NCBI RefSeq assembly: GCF_040545335.1
Contig: NZ_JBEPLU010000001.1
Span: forward strand, 186,001 to 250,000
Length of the DNA: 64,000 bases
Reading direction: 5' to 3'
DNA from: Phenylobacterium koreense
Lineage (GTDB): Bacteria; Pseudomonadota; Alphaproteobacteria; Caulobacterales; Caulobacteraceae
The notes beneath the pieces were generated by a model. It was not told the DNA's origin and made no database searches. It was given only the letters and a program-made list of their open reading frames with translations. Shown here one piece after another: positions 1 to 8,010 of this stretch. The position numbers were made by a program, and so were the translations under genes. Within the stretch, counting starts at the first letter, position 1. Every line of letters starts with the position of its first letter.

Positions 1-282
1 GCCAGAGTGTTCTATGGCCAGGGCATGGCCCACTGGGCCGATTGCACCATCGTGGACCTGAGCAAGGGCGGCGCGCGCCTGCAGATTTCCTCGATCTATC
101 CCCTGCCCTCGCGCTTCGTGCTGCTGCAACTGCTCGGCGGTGTCGTCTACGACGTGCGCGTGCGCTGGCGGCGGGGCGACATGACCGGCGTATCCTTCGA
201 TGCGCGCACCGAGATCGAGGGCAGCTCCGAAGAGCGCCTGGCCGGCGTGCAGAAGGCCTGGCTGGCTCTGCGGGCGGCCTAA
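1..282 (+). CDS. PilZ domain protein, 5' end outside window
   Basis: PilZ domains commonly bind cyclic di-GMP and control motility, polysaccharide or cell-cycle outputs in the cytoplasm. The visible part holds the second PilZ motif, DLSKGGARL, and the following beta strands (V-R-V-R-W, then T-G-V-S-F near residues 50-64). The RxxxR motif that should come before it is not visible, and the frame stays open to base 1. The protein therefore probably begins upstream, although a GTG at 7 could be read as a start. The product is cytoplasmic, with no membrane segment. The gene ends 26 bases before a convergent DUF1272 gene. Family call is firm; the start and ligand binding cannot be judged here. Confidence 0.8.
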   Translation, partial: ARVFYGQGMAHWADCTIVDLSKGGARLQISSIYPLPSRFVLLQLLGGVVYDVRVRWRRGDMTGVSFDARTEIEGSSEERLAGVQKAWLALRAA

Positions 283-307
283 GCTCCTTCCCTTGCGGGG
301 AGGCTCG

Positions 308-559
308 TCAGTCAGCTTCCCCAATCGGGGAGCATCCAGGGACCACACGCTCCGATGACGCCGGGTAGCGGGCTAGAAGGCTCGCGGGCCTGATCGGGCG
401 CGGCGCGAAGCCGCCGCCGCAGTTGGGGCAGGCGCCCTGCAGGACGCCTTCGGCGCAGGCGGCGCAGAAGGTGCATTCGAAGCTGCAGATACGGGCGTCG
501 CCAGCGGCGGGCGGCAGGTCCTTGCCACAGCATTCGCAGTTCGGCTTGAGCAAGAGCAT
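308..559 (-). CDS. DUF1272 cysteine-rich protein
   Basis: An 83-residue protein with the hallmarks of the DUF1272 family: NCECC at residues 7-11, then CSFECTFCAAC and a late CPNCG. The Cys pairs suggest a small zinc-binding fold, but no function is established for the family that I know of. Residues after about 55 are a low-complexity tail that may be lineage-specific. The start ATG at 559 begins MLLLKPNCECC, matching the usual family N terminus. It is a single-gene unit, convergent with the PilZ gene. Confidence 0.85.
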   Translation of the reverse strand: MLLLKPNCECCGKDLPPAAGDARICSFECTFCAACAEGVLQGACPNCGGGFAPRPIRPASLLARYPASSERVVPGCSPIGEAD

Positions 560-688
560 GGCGCGTCCTCCGTGCGCCGGAGGCTAAGGCGTCGGCCGGT
601 CCGGTCAAAGGACCAAGTTCCCACGAAAAGCGACAATTGGCGCCGCAATTGCATGGCCTTAGGCGAAGGATCTCACTTCGGGACGCGG

Positions 689-763
689 CGCCGGAAAACC
701 GGCGAATAAGGGCTGTTCGTTGAGGTGACTAAGGCCGCCCGCCCCACGGGCGGCCTCCTTTTT
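689..763 (+). terminator. Rho-independent terminator with preceding hairpin and no upstream gene
   Basis: A perfect 10-bp stem (732-741 with 747-756, loop 742-746) is followed by CCTTTTT at 757-763, a textbook intrinsic terminator reading on the plus strand. A second small hairpin lies just before it (CGCCGG, AAAA, CCGGCG at 689-704). No plus-strand coding gene lies between 283 and 763, and the neighbours at 308-559 and 770-1021 are both on the minus strand. The structure may end an unannotated small RNA transcribed somewhere within about 560-763. It is poorly placed to serve the minus-strand gene, since no T run follows on that strand. Confidence 0.6.
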
Positions 764-769
764 CGCCCC

Positions 770-1021
770 TCAGGCGTCCAGCGTGCGGCCAGTATGGGCC
801 ACATGGAAATCGCCGCTGACCGACAGCACGATCCAGTCGCCGGAATGGGCGATGCACCACCCTTGCGGCGTGCAGACCTGGACTGCGCCGGCCTCAGTCA
901 TGGCGTGCGCATCGTCGCCAAGCCAAGCCCAGAGCTTGTGCCAGTTACGGGTGTCGTTGGGCGGCGGAACGCGAAGCGCAGCGCCGTGATCAAAGGCGGG
1001 GTTGGAGCGGGCGGACCTCAT
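770..1021 (-). CDS. hypothetical protein with GDWIV-like segment
   Basis: An 83-residue hypothetical protein. The C-terminal half, with a W-C-I-A-H-S-G-D-W-I-V core followed by a G-D-F segment, resembles a short beta-rich module seen in many phage and bacterial hypothetical proteins (pattern PGDWI...G-E-F). That likeness comes from memory and is not an assignment. There is no signal peptide or membrane segment. The gene stands alone between the orphan terminator and the ABC permease gene, on the same strand as the permease and downstream of it. Codon use looks native. Confidence 0.55.
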   Translation of the reverse strand: MRSARSNPAFDHGAALRVPPPNDTRNWHKLWAWLGDDAHAMTEAGAVQVCTPQGWCIAHSGDWIVLSVSGDFHVAHTGRTLDA

Positions 1022-1069
1022 CGACGGGAAGTACGCCGTTGCGTCGGTAACCGTATCCTTAATGCGGAT

Positions 1070-3589
1070 TCACTCTGTTCGAAGGGCGGCCGCAGGTCGC
1101 TTGGCGAGGGCGTGCAGGGTGGCGAAAAGTCCGCCGAGACCGGCCAGCAGCGCTGCTCCGAAGACCAACAGAAACACGCCCGACCAGTCCACCGCCCACT
1201 GCGCCTTGAAGATCTGGGTGACCACCGGCCAGGCGGCCAGACAGCCGAGGCCGACACCGGTGACGCCGGCGATCAGGCCGACCGCGCCGTACTCCAGGAC
1301 ATAGGCGCCCAGCACCTGCAGCCGGGTAGCGCCCAGCACCTTGAGGATCGAGGCCTCGCGGGTGCGCGCCTGGGCGCGGGCGGCGATGGCGCCGGTCAGG
1401 ACCAGCAGGCCGGCCAGGGCCGCCACCGCGGCGGCGGCGCGGATCGCCAGGGCCAGCCGGTCGAAGAGATCGGTGGCCGCCTCCAACTGCTCGCGCACCG
1501 AGATCACGTTCACCTCCGGGAAATCGCGGCCGAGGGCGCGGGTGACGCGGGCCTCCTGGGCGCGGTCGGCCTTGGCGATGGCGACGTGGCGCAGGTCCGC
1601 TCCCTCCAGAGAGGCTGGGGTAAGGATCAGGGGGAAGCTCGGCCCGAAGCCGCCGACGTCCACCTTGCGCAGGACGGCGAGCTTCGCCTCGATCTCGCGG
1701 CCGAGCACCGAGAGGGTGACGTCGTCGCCGAGCCCCAGTCCGGCGGCCCTGGCGGCCTCGACCTCCATGGCGAGCAGGGGCGGGCCGCGATAGTCGGCCG
1801 GCCACCACTCGCCCTCGACGATGTCGGCGCCGCGCGGCTTAGCGCCGATGGCGGAGATGGAGACGTCGTTGTCGAAGGCCCAGCGCTGGCGTTCGGGGAT
1901 GGATTTGCGGTCCACCGGACGGTCCTTGATGCGGACGATGCGGCCGGTGAGGAACGGGGCGCGCAGATAGTTGCCGGCGGTCAGGGGCTGACCGAAGGCG
2001 GCGGCCACCGCCTGGTCGAAGCGGGCGGCTTCCGCGCCGGGGATCTCGGTGAAGACTATGGCCGGGGCGGTGCGGGGCGCGACCTCGGCGACCTGACGCA
2101 GCAGGCTCGACTGGATCAGCACGACGGCGGCCAGCAGTCCGACGCCGAGGCCGATGGCCGGGGCGGCGGTGCGGGCGGCTGAGCGTGGCCCTGCGAGGTT
2201 GGCCAGGCCCATGCGGACCATGCCGCGCGCGCCGCCTCGCAGCCGGCCGGCCAGGCGCGTCGCCAGCCGCCCCAGCCACCAGAGCAGCAGGAACGACACG
2301 GCCACGCCGCCGATCATCAGGCCGGCGGCCAGCGGAGTCGGGGCGGTCAGGACCGAAAGGACCGCCAGCCCCAGGGCGGCCAAGGCGGCGGCGATGGTCT
2401 CGCCGCTCCAGGCCAGGCGCGCGCCGACGTCGCGGCGGAAGAGACTGGCCGGCGGGGTGGCGCGGGCCCGGGCCAGGGGCGCCAGGGAGAAGGCCGCCGC
2501 CGACAGCAGGCCAAAGGCGGCGGCGCGCAGCAGCGGCTCCGGATAGACCGCGAACAGGGCCGGCACGGTGAGGTCCTTCGGGATCAGGCCGGCGAGCACG
2601 AACGGCGCGGCCGCGCCCAGCGCCACGCCGACGGCGACGCCCAGCAGCGCCAGGACCCCGATCTGGGCGAGATAGAGGTTGCGGATGAAGTCGCCCTCGG
2701 CGCCCAGGGCCTTCAGCACCGCGATCGAGGGCTTGCGCTCTTCAAGGAAGGCCGAGACCGCCCCGAAGACGCCGAGGCCACCTGCCACCAGGGAGGCGAG
2801 ACCAATGAAGCCGAGGAAGTATTCGAGCTGGTCGATCAGCCAGCTCACGCCGGGCGTGGCGTCCTGGCGGTCGCGCATCCGCACGGTGCGGTCCTTGATC
2901 GTCTTGCGCATGGCCTTGCGGGCCTCCACCGGGGAGACGCCCTGCGGCAGGGCGATCCTGGCGGTTTCCAGGAACGGCAGGCCGGGCTGGAGGAAACCGC
3001 CCCTCTCCACCGCCTGGCGCTGAACCAGGACCCGCGGGCCGAGGGCGAAGCCACGCGACAGGCGATCGGGCTCCTGCACCAACACGCCGCGGATCTCCAC
3101 CGGCAGCTCGCCGACCAGAATGCGGTCGCCGACGTGAAGGGCCAGGCGCTCCAGCAGCACCCGCTCGATGACCGCGCCGGCGGCGCCATCGGCCGCAGGA
3201 CGGATCGCCTGCTGCAGGTCGCCGCCGCTCTCAAGCGTGACTGCGCCTGCGAGAGGATAGGCGGCGCTGACCCCCCGCAGCTCCACCAGCCGGCGCTCGC
3301 CGGACGGGGCCTCGGCCATGGCGCGGCTGCCGACCGCCCATGAGACGCGCCCCGCCCGCTCGATGGCCGCGCGCTCGGCCGGGGTGAAGCGCCGCTGGTC
3401 GACGGTGACCGCCAGGTCGCCGCCGAGGATCTCGCGGGCTTGCGAGGCCAGGCCCTGCCGGAACGCCTCGGCGGTCGAGCCGGCCGCGGCGATGGCGGCG
3501 ACGCCCAGCGCCAGGCAGGCCAGGAAGATCCGAAAACCCTTGACGCCCGAGCGCAGCTCACGGGCCGCAAAGCGCAGGGCGAGGTTCAT
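1070..3589 (-). CDS. ybbP: FtsX-type ABC transporter permease (YbbP-like)
   Basis: An 839-residue permease of the MacB/FtsX superfamily, YbbP-like class with two FtsX modules. Membrane segments sit near residues 20-40. The first FtsX core, around 270-380, has a G-L-G-V-F-G-A-V-S-A-F-L-E-E-R-K stretch followed by VLKALGA. Central helices come next, and the second FtsX core in the last 130 residues has the matching ILKVLGAT element. Large periplasmic regions lie between. The start at 3589 overlaps the stop of the ATPase gene by ATGA, so the two are translationally coupled. Such exporters are mechanotransmission-type rather than classic drug pumps; the substrate is unknown. A longer open frame upstream is a shadow of the ATPase gene. 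Confidence 0.9.
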   Translation of the reverse strand: MNLALRFAARELRSGVKGFRIFLACLALGVAAIAAAGSTAEAFRQGLASQAREILGGDLAVTVDQRRFTPAERAAIERAGRVSWAVGSRAMAEAPSGERRLVELRGVSAAYPLAGAVTLESGGDLQQAIRPAADGAAGAVIERVLLERLALHVGDRILVGELPVEIRGVLVQEPDRLSRGFALGPRVLVQRQAVERGGFLQPGLPFLETARIALPQGVSPVEARKAMRKTIKDRTVRMRDRQDATPGVSWLIDQLEYFLGFIGLASLVAGGLGVFGAVSAFLEERKPSIAVLKALGAEGDFIRNLYLAQIGVLALLGVAVGVALGAAAPFVLAGLIPKDLTVPALFAVYPEPLLRAAAFGLLSAAAFSLAPLARARATPPASLFRRDVGARLAWSGETIAAALAALGLAVLSVLTAPTPLAAGLMIGGVAVSFLLLWWLGRLATRLAGRLRGGARGMVRMGLANLAGPRSAARTAAPAIGLGVGLLAAVVLIQSSLLRQVAEVAPRTAPAIVFTEIPGAEAARFDQAVAAAFGQPLTAGNYLRAPFLTGRIVRIKDRPVDRKSIPERQRWAFDNDVSISAIGAKPRGADIVEGEWWPADYRGPPLLAMEVEAARAAGLGLGDDVTLSVLGREIEAKLAVLRKVDVGGFGPSFPLILTPASLEGADLRHVAIAKADRAQEARVTRALGRDFPEVNVISVREQLEAATDLFDRLALAIRAAAAVAALAGLLVLTGAIAARAQARTREASILKVLGATRLQVLGAYVLEYGAVGLIAGVTGVGLGCLAAWPVVTQIFKAQWAVDWSGVFLLVFGAALLAGLGGLFATLHALAKRPAAALRTE

Positions 3590-4254
3590 GTGTGGCCGCC
3601 GGCGAGGCGCACCTGGCGGTCGGCGCGACCGGCCAGCGCCGGGTCGTGGGTGACGAGCACCATGGCCGCCCCCTCCTCCGCCACCAGGCCGAAGAGCAGG
3701 TCGGCGACCCTGGCGGCGTTGGACGCGTCGAGATTGCCGGTGGGCTCGTCGGCGAACAGCAGGGCCGGCCGCGGGGCGAGCGCACGCGCCAGGGCCACGC
3801 GCTGCTGCTCGCCGCCGGAAAGCTGATGCGGATAGTGCCGCTGGCGGGCCGAAAGCCCGACGCGGTCGAGCCAGGCGCGCGCCGTCGCCTCGGCATTGGC
3901 CAGGCCGGCGATCTCCATGGGCGCGGCGACGTTCTCCAGGGCGGTCATGTTGGGCAAGAGGTGGAAGGCCTGGAAGACCAGGGAGACCTTGCCCCGCCGC
4001 AGCCGGGCGCGGCCATCCTCGTCCAGCCGCGCCAGTTCCCGGCCCAGCAGCTCGACGCTGCCGGCGGTGGGCTGTTCCAGGCCGGCGGCCACGGCGATCA
4101 GGCTGGACTTGCCAGAGCCCGAGGGACCAGTGATGGCGATGCGCTCGCGGGGCGCCACCGAAAAGCTCAAGTCCTTGAGGATCTCCACGGGGCCGGCGGC
4201 CGACGGCAGGGTCAGGGAGACGTTTCTCAGGACGAGCGGCGGCGTGTCGGACAA
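3586..4254 (-). CDS. ybbA: ABC transporter ATP-binding protein (YbbA/LolD-like)
   Basis: A 222-residue ABC ATPase. Walker A (GPSGSGKS) lies at 43-50, the Q-loop at FQAFHLL near 94, the signature LSGGE at 145-149, and Walker B LLFADEPTGNLD from about 165. Length and the signature resemble the MacB/LolD/YbbA group that energises FtsX-type permeases. It is followed by the permease gene with an ATGA overlap. Upstream and divergent lies tesA, the same arrangement as ybbA/tesA in Escherichia coli, which supports the YbbA name over LolD. It acts at the cytoplasmic face of the inner membrane. Confidence 0.92.
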   Translation of the reverse strand: MSDTPPLVLRNVSLTLPSAAGPVEILKDLSFSVAPRERIAITGPSGSGKSSLIAVAAGLEQPTAGSVELLGRELARLDEDGRARLRRGKVSLVFQAFHLLPNMTALENVAAPMEIAGLANAEATARAWLDRVGLSARQRHYPHQLSGGEQQRVALARALAPRPALLFADEPTGNLDASNAARVADLLFGLVAEEGAAMVLVTHDPALAGRADRQVRLAGGHT

Positions 4255-4269
4255 GGCGGCCTCGGGCGG

Positions 4270-4297
4270 TTGAGCTTGGCGGGCTAGAGCCTAGATA
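4270..4297 (+). promoter_or_regulatory. candidate tesA promoter
   Basis: TTGAGC at 4270-4275 and TAGATA at 4292-4297 are separated by 16 bases and lie in the 53-bp divergent gap between the ABC ATPase and tesA. Transcription would start about 4-6 bases before the tesA ATG at 4308, giving a nearly leaderless message, which is common in Caulobacter relatives. No strong Shine-Dalgarno is visible before 4308, which fits. This is pattern matching only. Confidence 0.35.
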
Positions 4298-4307
4298 GGA
4301 CAGCAGA

Positions 4308-4949
4308 ATGCGCGAGACACCCATACCGTCCCCGACACGCCGAATTCTGCTGGCCGGCGCCCTGGCGGCGATCCCGCTGCCGAGCCTGGCCCAGGCCCGC
4401 CCGGTGATCACCATGCTGGGGGATTCGATCACCGCCGGGTTTGGCCTGCCGGCGAGCGCGGCCCTGCCCGCGCAACTTCAGGCGCAGCTTCGGCGGCTCG
4501 GCTCTGCGGCGCTGGTGCGCGGCGCCGGGGTTTCCGGCGACACCACGGCCGGCGGCCTGGCGCGGGTCGACTTCAGCGTCCAGCGCGACACCACGCTCTG
4601 CGTCGTCGCTCTGGGCGGCAACGACCTTTTGCAGGGGATCGACCCCAGACGCAGCCAGGCCAATCTGGACAAGATCGTCGCTCGCCTGAAAGCACGCAAA
4701 ATCAAGGTTCTGCTGGCAGGTCTTAACCCACCGACGGTGATCGGCCGCGGCTATGCCCGCGAGTTCCAGGCGATCTTCCCGGCCGTGGCCAAGGCTCATC
4801 GCGTGCCGCTCTATCCGAACCTGCTGGCCGGCGTGGGACAGACGCCGCGCCTGAACCAGCGGGACGGCTTTCACCCCAACAGCCAAGGCGTCACGGTCAT
4901 CGCCCGAGGGCTGGCGCCGGTGGTCCTGAAGGCGCTGGGGCGGGGTTAG
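4308..4949 (+). CDS. tesA: SGNH-family arylesterase / lysophospholipase, exported
   Basis: A 213-residue SGNH hydrolase of the TesA type, cleaving acyl esters or thioesters in the periplasm. Residues 1-30 form a twin-arginine-like or Sec signal (RRILLAGALAAIPLPSLAQA). Block I GDS places the nucleophile at Ser40, the oxyanion residues are in LGGND, and block V DGFHPN gives Asp186 and His189. Length and motif spacing are typical of TesA. It is divergent from the ybbAP-type exporter, a conserved pairing whose functional meaning is not settled. The natural substrate cannot be told from the sequence. Confidence 0.92.
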   Translation: MRETPIPSPTRRILLAGALAAIPLPSLAQARPVITMLGDSITAGFGLPASAALPAQLQAQLRRLGSAALVRGAGVSGDTTAGGLARVDFSVQRDTTLCVVALGGNDLLQGIDPRRSQANLDKIVARLKARKIKVLLAGLNPPTVIGRGYAREFQAIFPAVAKAHRVPLYPNLLAGVGQTPRLNQRDGFHPNSQGVTVIARGLAPVVLKALGRG

Positions 4950-4969
4950 GCGCGGCCGATTTCCGACCG

Positions 4970-5791
4970 CTACGCCTTGCGGGCTTCCTCCTCCTCCGCG
5001 TCGGAGGGGCTGCTGGCGCGGCTGCCGTCCTCGAAGATGATCGAGCCGGCGCCGGTGACGTCGGTTTCGAGGCGCTTGGGGTGAGTGACCAGCCGCACGG
5101 AGGCCGAACCGGAGATGTCGAGGTTGGCCGCCTCGCGCGGGGCGATGACCGCTTCGGCCGCACCGGAGACCTTGGCCCTGGCCGCGTCGTTGACCAGGTC
5201 GGCGAGGTCGGCCTCGCCCGAGCCGGAAAGGTCGAGCACCAGTTCCCGGGCCTGGCCGCTGGCCAGGACCTCGGCCGAACCGCTGGCCGAGATGGACAGC
5301 CGCCCCTGCTTGAAGTCGCGGATCTCCAGGCGGTTGTCGCCGCCGATCTCGAACTCGGTGATCGCGGGGGCGGCGATGGCGATGCGCAGGCGGACATATT
5401 CCGGCGGCGACTTGGCGAGGCTGAGCCGGCCGCCCGAGAGGCGCACCTGATCGACCAGCTCCTTCGGCCCGGTGATGGTGACCTTGCCCGGCCCGGCGGC
5501 GGCCTGGACGAACTCGATGCTGGCCGGCACGTCGAAGATCGCGCGGGTCGAGCCGTCCCAGGTCAGTTCGCGGGTCGCCTCGTTGGCCTCCTGGCGCTTG
5601 GGCGAGGAGGGGGGCCCCCAGTCGCGGTCGCGGCGGCCTCGCTCGAAATGACGGCCGTCGTGGTCGTGCCAGGCGAACCACTCCCAATGACGGCTGGCGA
5701 GTTCCGGCCCACCGAGGGCGGCCGCGCCGCCGAGGGCCGCGGCGCCGACGAAGAGGCCGGCCACGGCGATGAGGAGGAGGACGCGGATCAT
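4970..5791 (-). CDS. GIN-domain (DUF2807) exported protein
   Basis: A 273-residue protein with an N-terminal membrane segment or signal (MIRVLLLIAVAGLFVGAAAL), a His/Arg/Asp-rich linker and then a repetitive beta-solenoid-like region. That region has alternating short strands and S-G-S-A/G-E turns, typical of the GIN (head domain of trimeric autotransporter-like, DUF2807) family. It is probably periplasmic or surface-anchored. Its start at 5791 overlaps the stop of the DUF1700 gene (ATGA), and it is the last gene of the padR operon. PadR-DUF1700-beta-solenoid operons are a recurring arrangement in bacteria, but the job of the module is not established. The longer open frame upstream is a shadow. 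Confidence 0.8.
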   Translation of the reverse strand: MIRVLLLIAVAGLFVGAAALGGAAALGGPELASRHWEWFAWHDHDGRHFERGRRDRDWGPPSSPKRQEANEATRELTWDGSTRAIFDVPASIEFVQAAAGPGKVTITGPKELVDQVRLSGGRLSLAKSPPEYVRLRIAIAAPAITEFEIGGDNRLEIRDFKQGRLSISASGSAEVLASGQARELVLDLSGSGEADLADLVNDAARAKVSGAAEAVIAPREAANLDISGSASVRLVTHPKRLETDVTGAGSIIFEDGSRASSPSDAEEEEARKA

Positions 5792-6372
5792 GGGGTCGCT
5801 CCTTGGGCGGAGACAGGTTCGATGGCCGGCTTCAGCAGCCGGTAGTGAAGGCGCCCGTACCAGACGAGGGCATTGACCATGCCGATGACCACGATGGTCA
5901 GGATGGCCCCGACCGAGGCCGACAGGGCCATCAGGCCGATGCCGCCCAGCAGGGCCGCGGCCGGCCCGCCCGGTGGATCCAGGAACGGCCCGGCCGCGAA
6001 CATGAAGCCGCCGCCGAGGAACACCGCCCCGACCGCGACGATCAGGCCGAAGAGCACGCTGGCGACGGTCATGAGGATCGGCAGCAGGATCAGCAGGTCG
6101 ATGGCGCCGAGGCCGAGAACGGCGAAGACGGCGCTGACGGCGGAGGTCGGGTTGCGCTGCTCCTCCCATTTCTTCAGGCCGATCTCGGCGCGCAGCTCGC
6201 GGGCGAGGCGGGTCGGATCGCCAAGCGCAGCGGCCACCTCCTCTTCGGTGCGACTGGCCGCGACGCCTTCGGCGAAGTGAGCCTCATAGTCGGCGACGGC
6301 TTCGGCGATCGCCACTGCAGGCAGGCCCGACAGGCCGAGCCGCAATCGGTCGATGAAGGCCTGACGGTTCAT
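5788..6372 (-). CDS. DUF1700 family membrane protein
   Basis: A 194-residue protein. The N-terminal about 80 residues are a charged helical DUF1700 region (FIDRLRLGL, then a YEAHF segment and an ALGDPTRLARELRAE segment), followed by four to five hydrophobic segments covering most of residues 85-180. It is an inner-membrane protein. I set the start at the ATG at 6372, which overlaps the padR stop (ATGA) and gives the family-typical opening MNRQAFIDRL; an upstream in-frame start would extend into padR and is not needed. DUF1700 genes usually sit next to padR, suggesting the membrane protein is part of the regulated output. Confidence 0.85.
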   Translation of the reverse strand: MNRQAFIDRLRLGLSGLPAVAIAEAVADYEAHFAEGVAASRTEEEVAAALGDPTRLARELRAEIGLKKWEEQRNPTSAVSAVFAVLGLGAIDLLILLPILMTVASVLFGLIVAVGAVFLGGGFMFAAGPFLDPPGGPAAALLGGIGLMALSASVGAILTIVVIGMVNALVWYGRLHYRLLKPAIEPVSAQGATP

Positions 6373-6695
6373 TCGGCGTCTCCCAGAATGCTCTCGACAG
6401 CCCGAGAAAAGGCTGCCCATTCCGCCTTTTGTGCGGAGAAGCTAACCCTCCCCGCCTCCGTAAGCTTGTAGTACTTGCGCGGCGGTCCGGCGGGGCTCTC
6501 GACCAGATAGGTCTCGACCAGCCCATCGCTCTGCATCCGCCGCATCAACGGATAGATCGTCCCCTCGCCCATATCGATCCCCTCGGCCAACTGGCTCGCG
6601 ATCTCGTAGGCGTAGCTGTCGTGTCGGGAGAGCAAGGCGAGCACGCAGAGCTCGAGCACTCCCTTCTTCAGTTGGACCTGTACGGTTTCGACCAC
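6369..6695 (-). CDS. PadR family transcriptional regulator
   Basis: A 108-residue winged-helix regulator of the PadR family. It opens with QLKKGVLELCVLALL, then has the helix-turn-helix and wing with GTIYPLMRRMQSDGLV and a PPRKYYKLTEAG wing motif, both diagnostic. The short C-terminal helix is the dimerisation arm of PadR subfamily 2. It is the first gene of an ATGA-coupled operon with the DUF1700 and GIN genes, so it probably represses its own operon. Dyads at 6743-6780 upstream are the candidate operators. The signal it senses is unknown. Confidence 0.92.
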   Translation of the reverse strand: MVETVQVQLKKGVLELCVLALLSRHDSYAYEIASQLAEGIDMGEGTIYPLMRRMQSDGLVETYLVESPAGPPRKYYKLTEAGRVSFSAQKAEWAAFSRAVESILGDAE

Positions 6696-6742
6696 GGCGA
6701 GCCTCCAGTTCGAGGTATCTTGTATCGCGTAGTAGTGGTTAT

Positions 6743-6780
6743 AGCAAGGTAGCTTGCATTACATCTTAGCAAGCTTTGCT
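6743..6780. promoter_or_regulatory. tandem dyads upstream of padR operon, candidate PadR operators
   Basis: Two inverted repeats lie in the 120-bp divergent gap between padR and the cyclophilin gene. The first is GCAAG-GTAG-CTTGC at 6744-6757, the second AGCAA-GCT-TTGCT at 6768-6780. Both share a TAGCAAG left half starting at 6743 and 6767, a spacing of 24 bases, so two dimers could bind about two helical turns apart. PadR proteins typically bind such dyads over their own promoter. Placement 48-85 bases before the padR start fits autoregulation. Confidence 0.5.
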
Positions 6781-6815
6781 GGCCGCCATCGGCGGGTTTC
6801 CTTCATATTCCTCGC

Positions 6816-7622
6816 ATGATCCGGACGATCGCCATCACCGCCGCCCTCCTCGCCGCAGCTCCAGCCCAGGCCGCCGACTGGCGAACACTCGATCCCGACG
6901 ACACCTTGGTCATCGACACCTCCAAGGGCCGGATCGTGGTCGAGATGGCGCCGCAGGTCGCGCCCAAGGCGGTGGAGCGGGTCAAGCTCCTGACCAGGGA
7001 AGGCGTCTATGACGGCCTGCTGTTCCATCGGGTCATCGAGAACTTCGTCGACCAGACGGGCAACCCCAACAACCGCGACGGCGGGGTCTCGGTTCATCCG
7101 GACCTGCCACCGGAATTCACATTTCGGCTGAAGCCGGAGGACGGGGCGAAGATGGTCGTCCGCGCGACCGACAGGGTGGCGGGGTTTCTGGGCTCCCTGC
7201 CGATTGAGGGCGCCTCCGACCTGGAGGCCCAGAACGCGGCGGGCGGCGGTCGCAGGGCCTGGGGCGCCTACTGCCCCGGTGTGGCCGGCATGGGCCGGCA
7301 GGCGGCCGAGGACACGGCCAACTCCGAGATCTTCTTCATGCGCGCGGCGAGCCGGCGGCTCGACCGGGACTACACGCCCTGGGGCCGGGCGGTGATCGGG
7401 CTGGACGTCATCCGCGCCATGACGGTGGGCGAGCCGCCGGCGCAGCCGGACCGGATGATCCGCGTGCGGGTCGCCGCCGACCTTCCGCCGGCCGAGCGCC
7501 CGAAGGTCGAGGTGATGAACGAGCGCGGCGAGGCCTTCGCGGCCCTGGCCGCCCGGGTTCGCCAGGAGAAGGGCGCGGACTTCTCAATCTGCGATATTGA
7601 TCTTCCCGCAAGGATGAACTGA
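6816..7622 (+). CDS. periplasmic cyclophilin-type peptidyl-prolyl cis-trans isomerase
   Basis: A 268-residue exported cyclophilin. A signal peptide covers residues 1-20 (ITAALLAAAPAQAAD). The cyclophilin core starts with VIDTSKGRIVVEMAP and contains the catalytic FHRVIENFVDQTGNP block, close to the usual FHRVIPxFMxQxGDP. The enzyme would speed proline isomerisation during folding of periplasmic proteins. The C-terminal about 70 residues go beyond the minimal fold. The length is larger than cytoplasmic PpiB (about 165). It is divergent from the padR operon and followed 37 bases later by a PRC-barrel gene on the same strand. Confidence 0.9.
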   Translation: MIRTIAITAALLAAAPAQAADWRTLDPDDTLVIDTSKGRIVVEMAPQVAPKAVERVKLLTREGVYDGLLFHRVIENFVDQTGNPNNRDGGVSVHPDLPPEFTFRLKPEDGAKMVVRATDRVAGFLGSLPIEGASDLEAQNAAGGGRRAWGAYCPGVAGMGRQAAEDTANSEIFFMRAASRRLDRDYTPWGRAVIGLDVIRAMTVGEPPAQPDRMIRVRVAADLPPAERPKVEVMNERGEAFAALAARVRQEKGADFSICDIDLPARMN

Positions 7623-7659
7623 GGTTGCATCCGCACCTGAAATCGCTCGGGAGATCCTC

Positions 7660-8010
7660 ATGAAAAGCCTGATGATCGGCCTTCTGGCCGCAGCAAGCCT
7701 CGCCCCTGCGGCCGTCGCTCAGACCGGGAACACGCCGCTGGGCGTTACTCGCGAACAGCTCGAGGACGCCGACCTGCTCGACGCCAGCGGCCGCGAGATC
7801 GGCGAGGTCGAGAACCTGATCGTCGGGACGGACGGCATGGTCACCGGGGTCATCGTCGAGATCGACCAGCGCGATCCCTTGCCCGACCGCCGGGTGCAAT
7901 TGCCGCTGGCCGGCCTGAAGGCCGTGCCCGAGCGCGGCGAGCCGGACGACTTCGACGTCCAGACCCAGCAAACGCGCGAGCAACTGCTGGCCTTGCCGGA
8001 AGCGCGCTAG
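7660..8010 (+). CDS. exported PRC-barrel domain protein
   Basis: A 116-residue protein with a signal peptide (residues 1-20, cleaving after VAQ) and a single PRC-barrel-like domain. The pattern D-A-S-G-R-E-I-G-E-V-E-N-L-I-V followed by G-V-I-V-E-I-D is the usual opening of the family. PRC barrels are small beta barrels used in RNA processing, photosynthetic centres and stress proteins; exported single-domain versions are common in alphaproteobacteria and have no clear role. A GGGAG lies 8 bases before the ATG. The stop overlaps that of the convergent MFS gene by 3 bases. Confidence 0.8.
   Translation: MKSLMIGLLAAASLAPAAVAQTGNTPLGVTREQLEDADLLDASGREIGEVENLIVGTDGMVTGVIVEIDQRDPLPDRRVQLPLAGLKAVPERGEPDDFDVQTQQTREQLLALPEAR

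Noticed and set aside
1070..4432. A longer start for the ABC permease at 4432.
   Set aside because: The extension reads the ATPase gene in another frame; the ATG at 3589 overlaps the ATPase stop and gives a normal N terminus.
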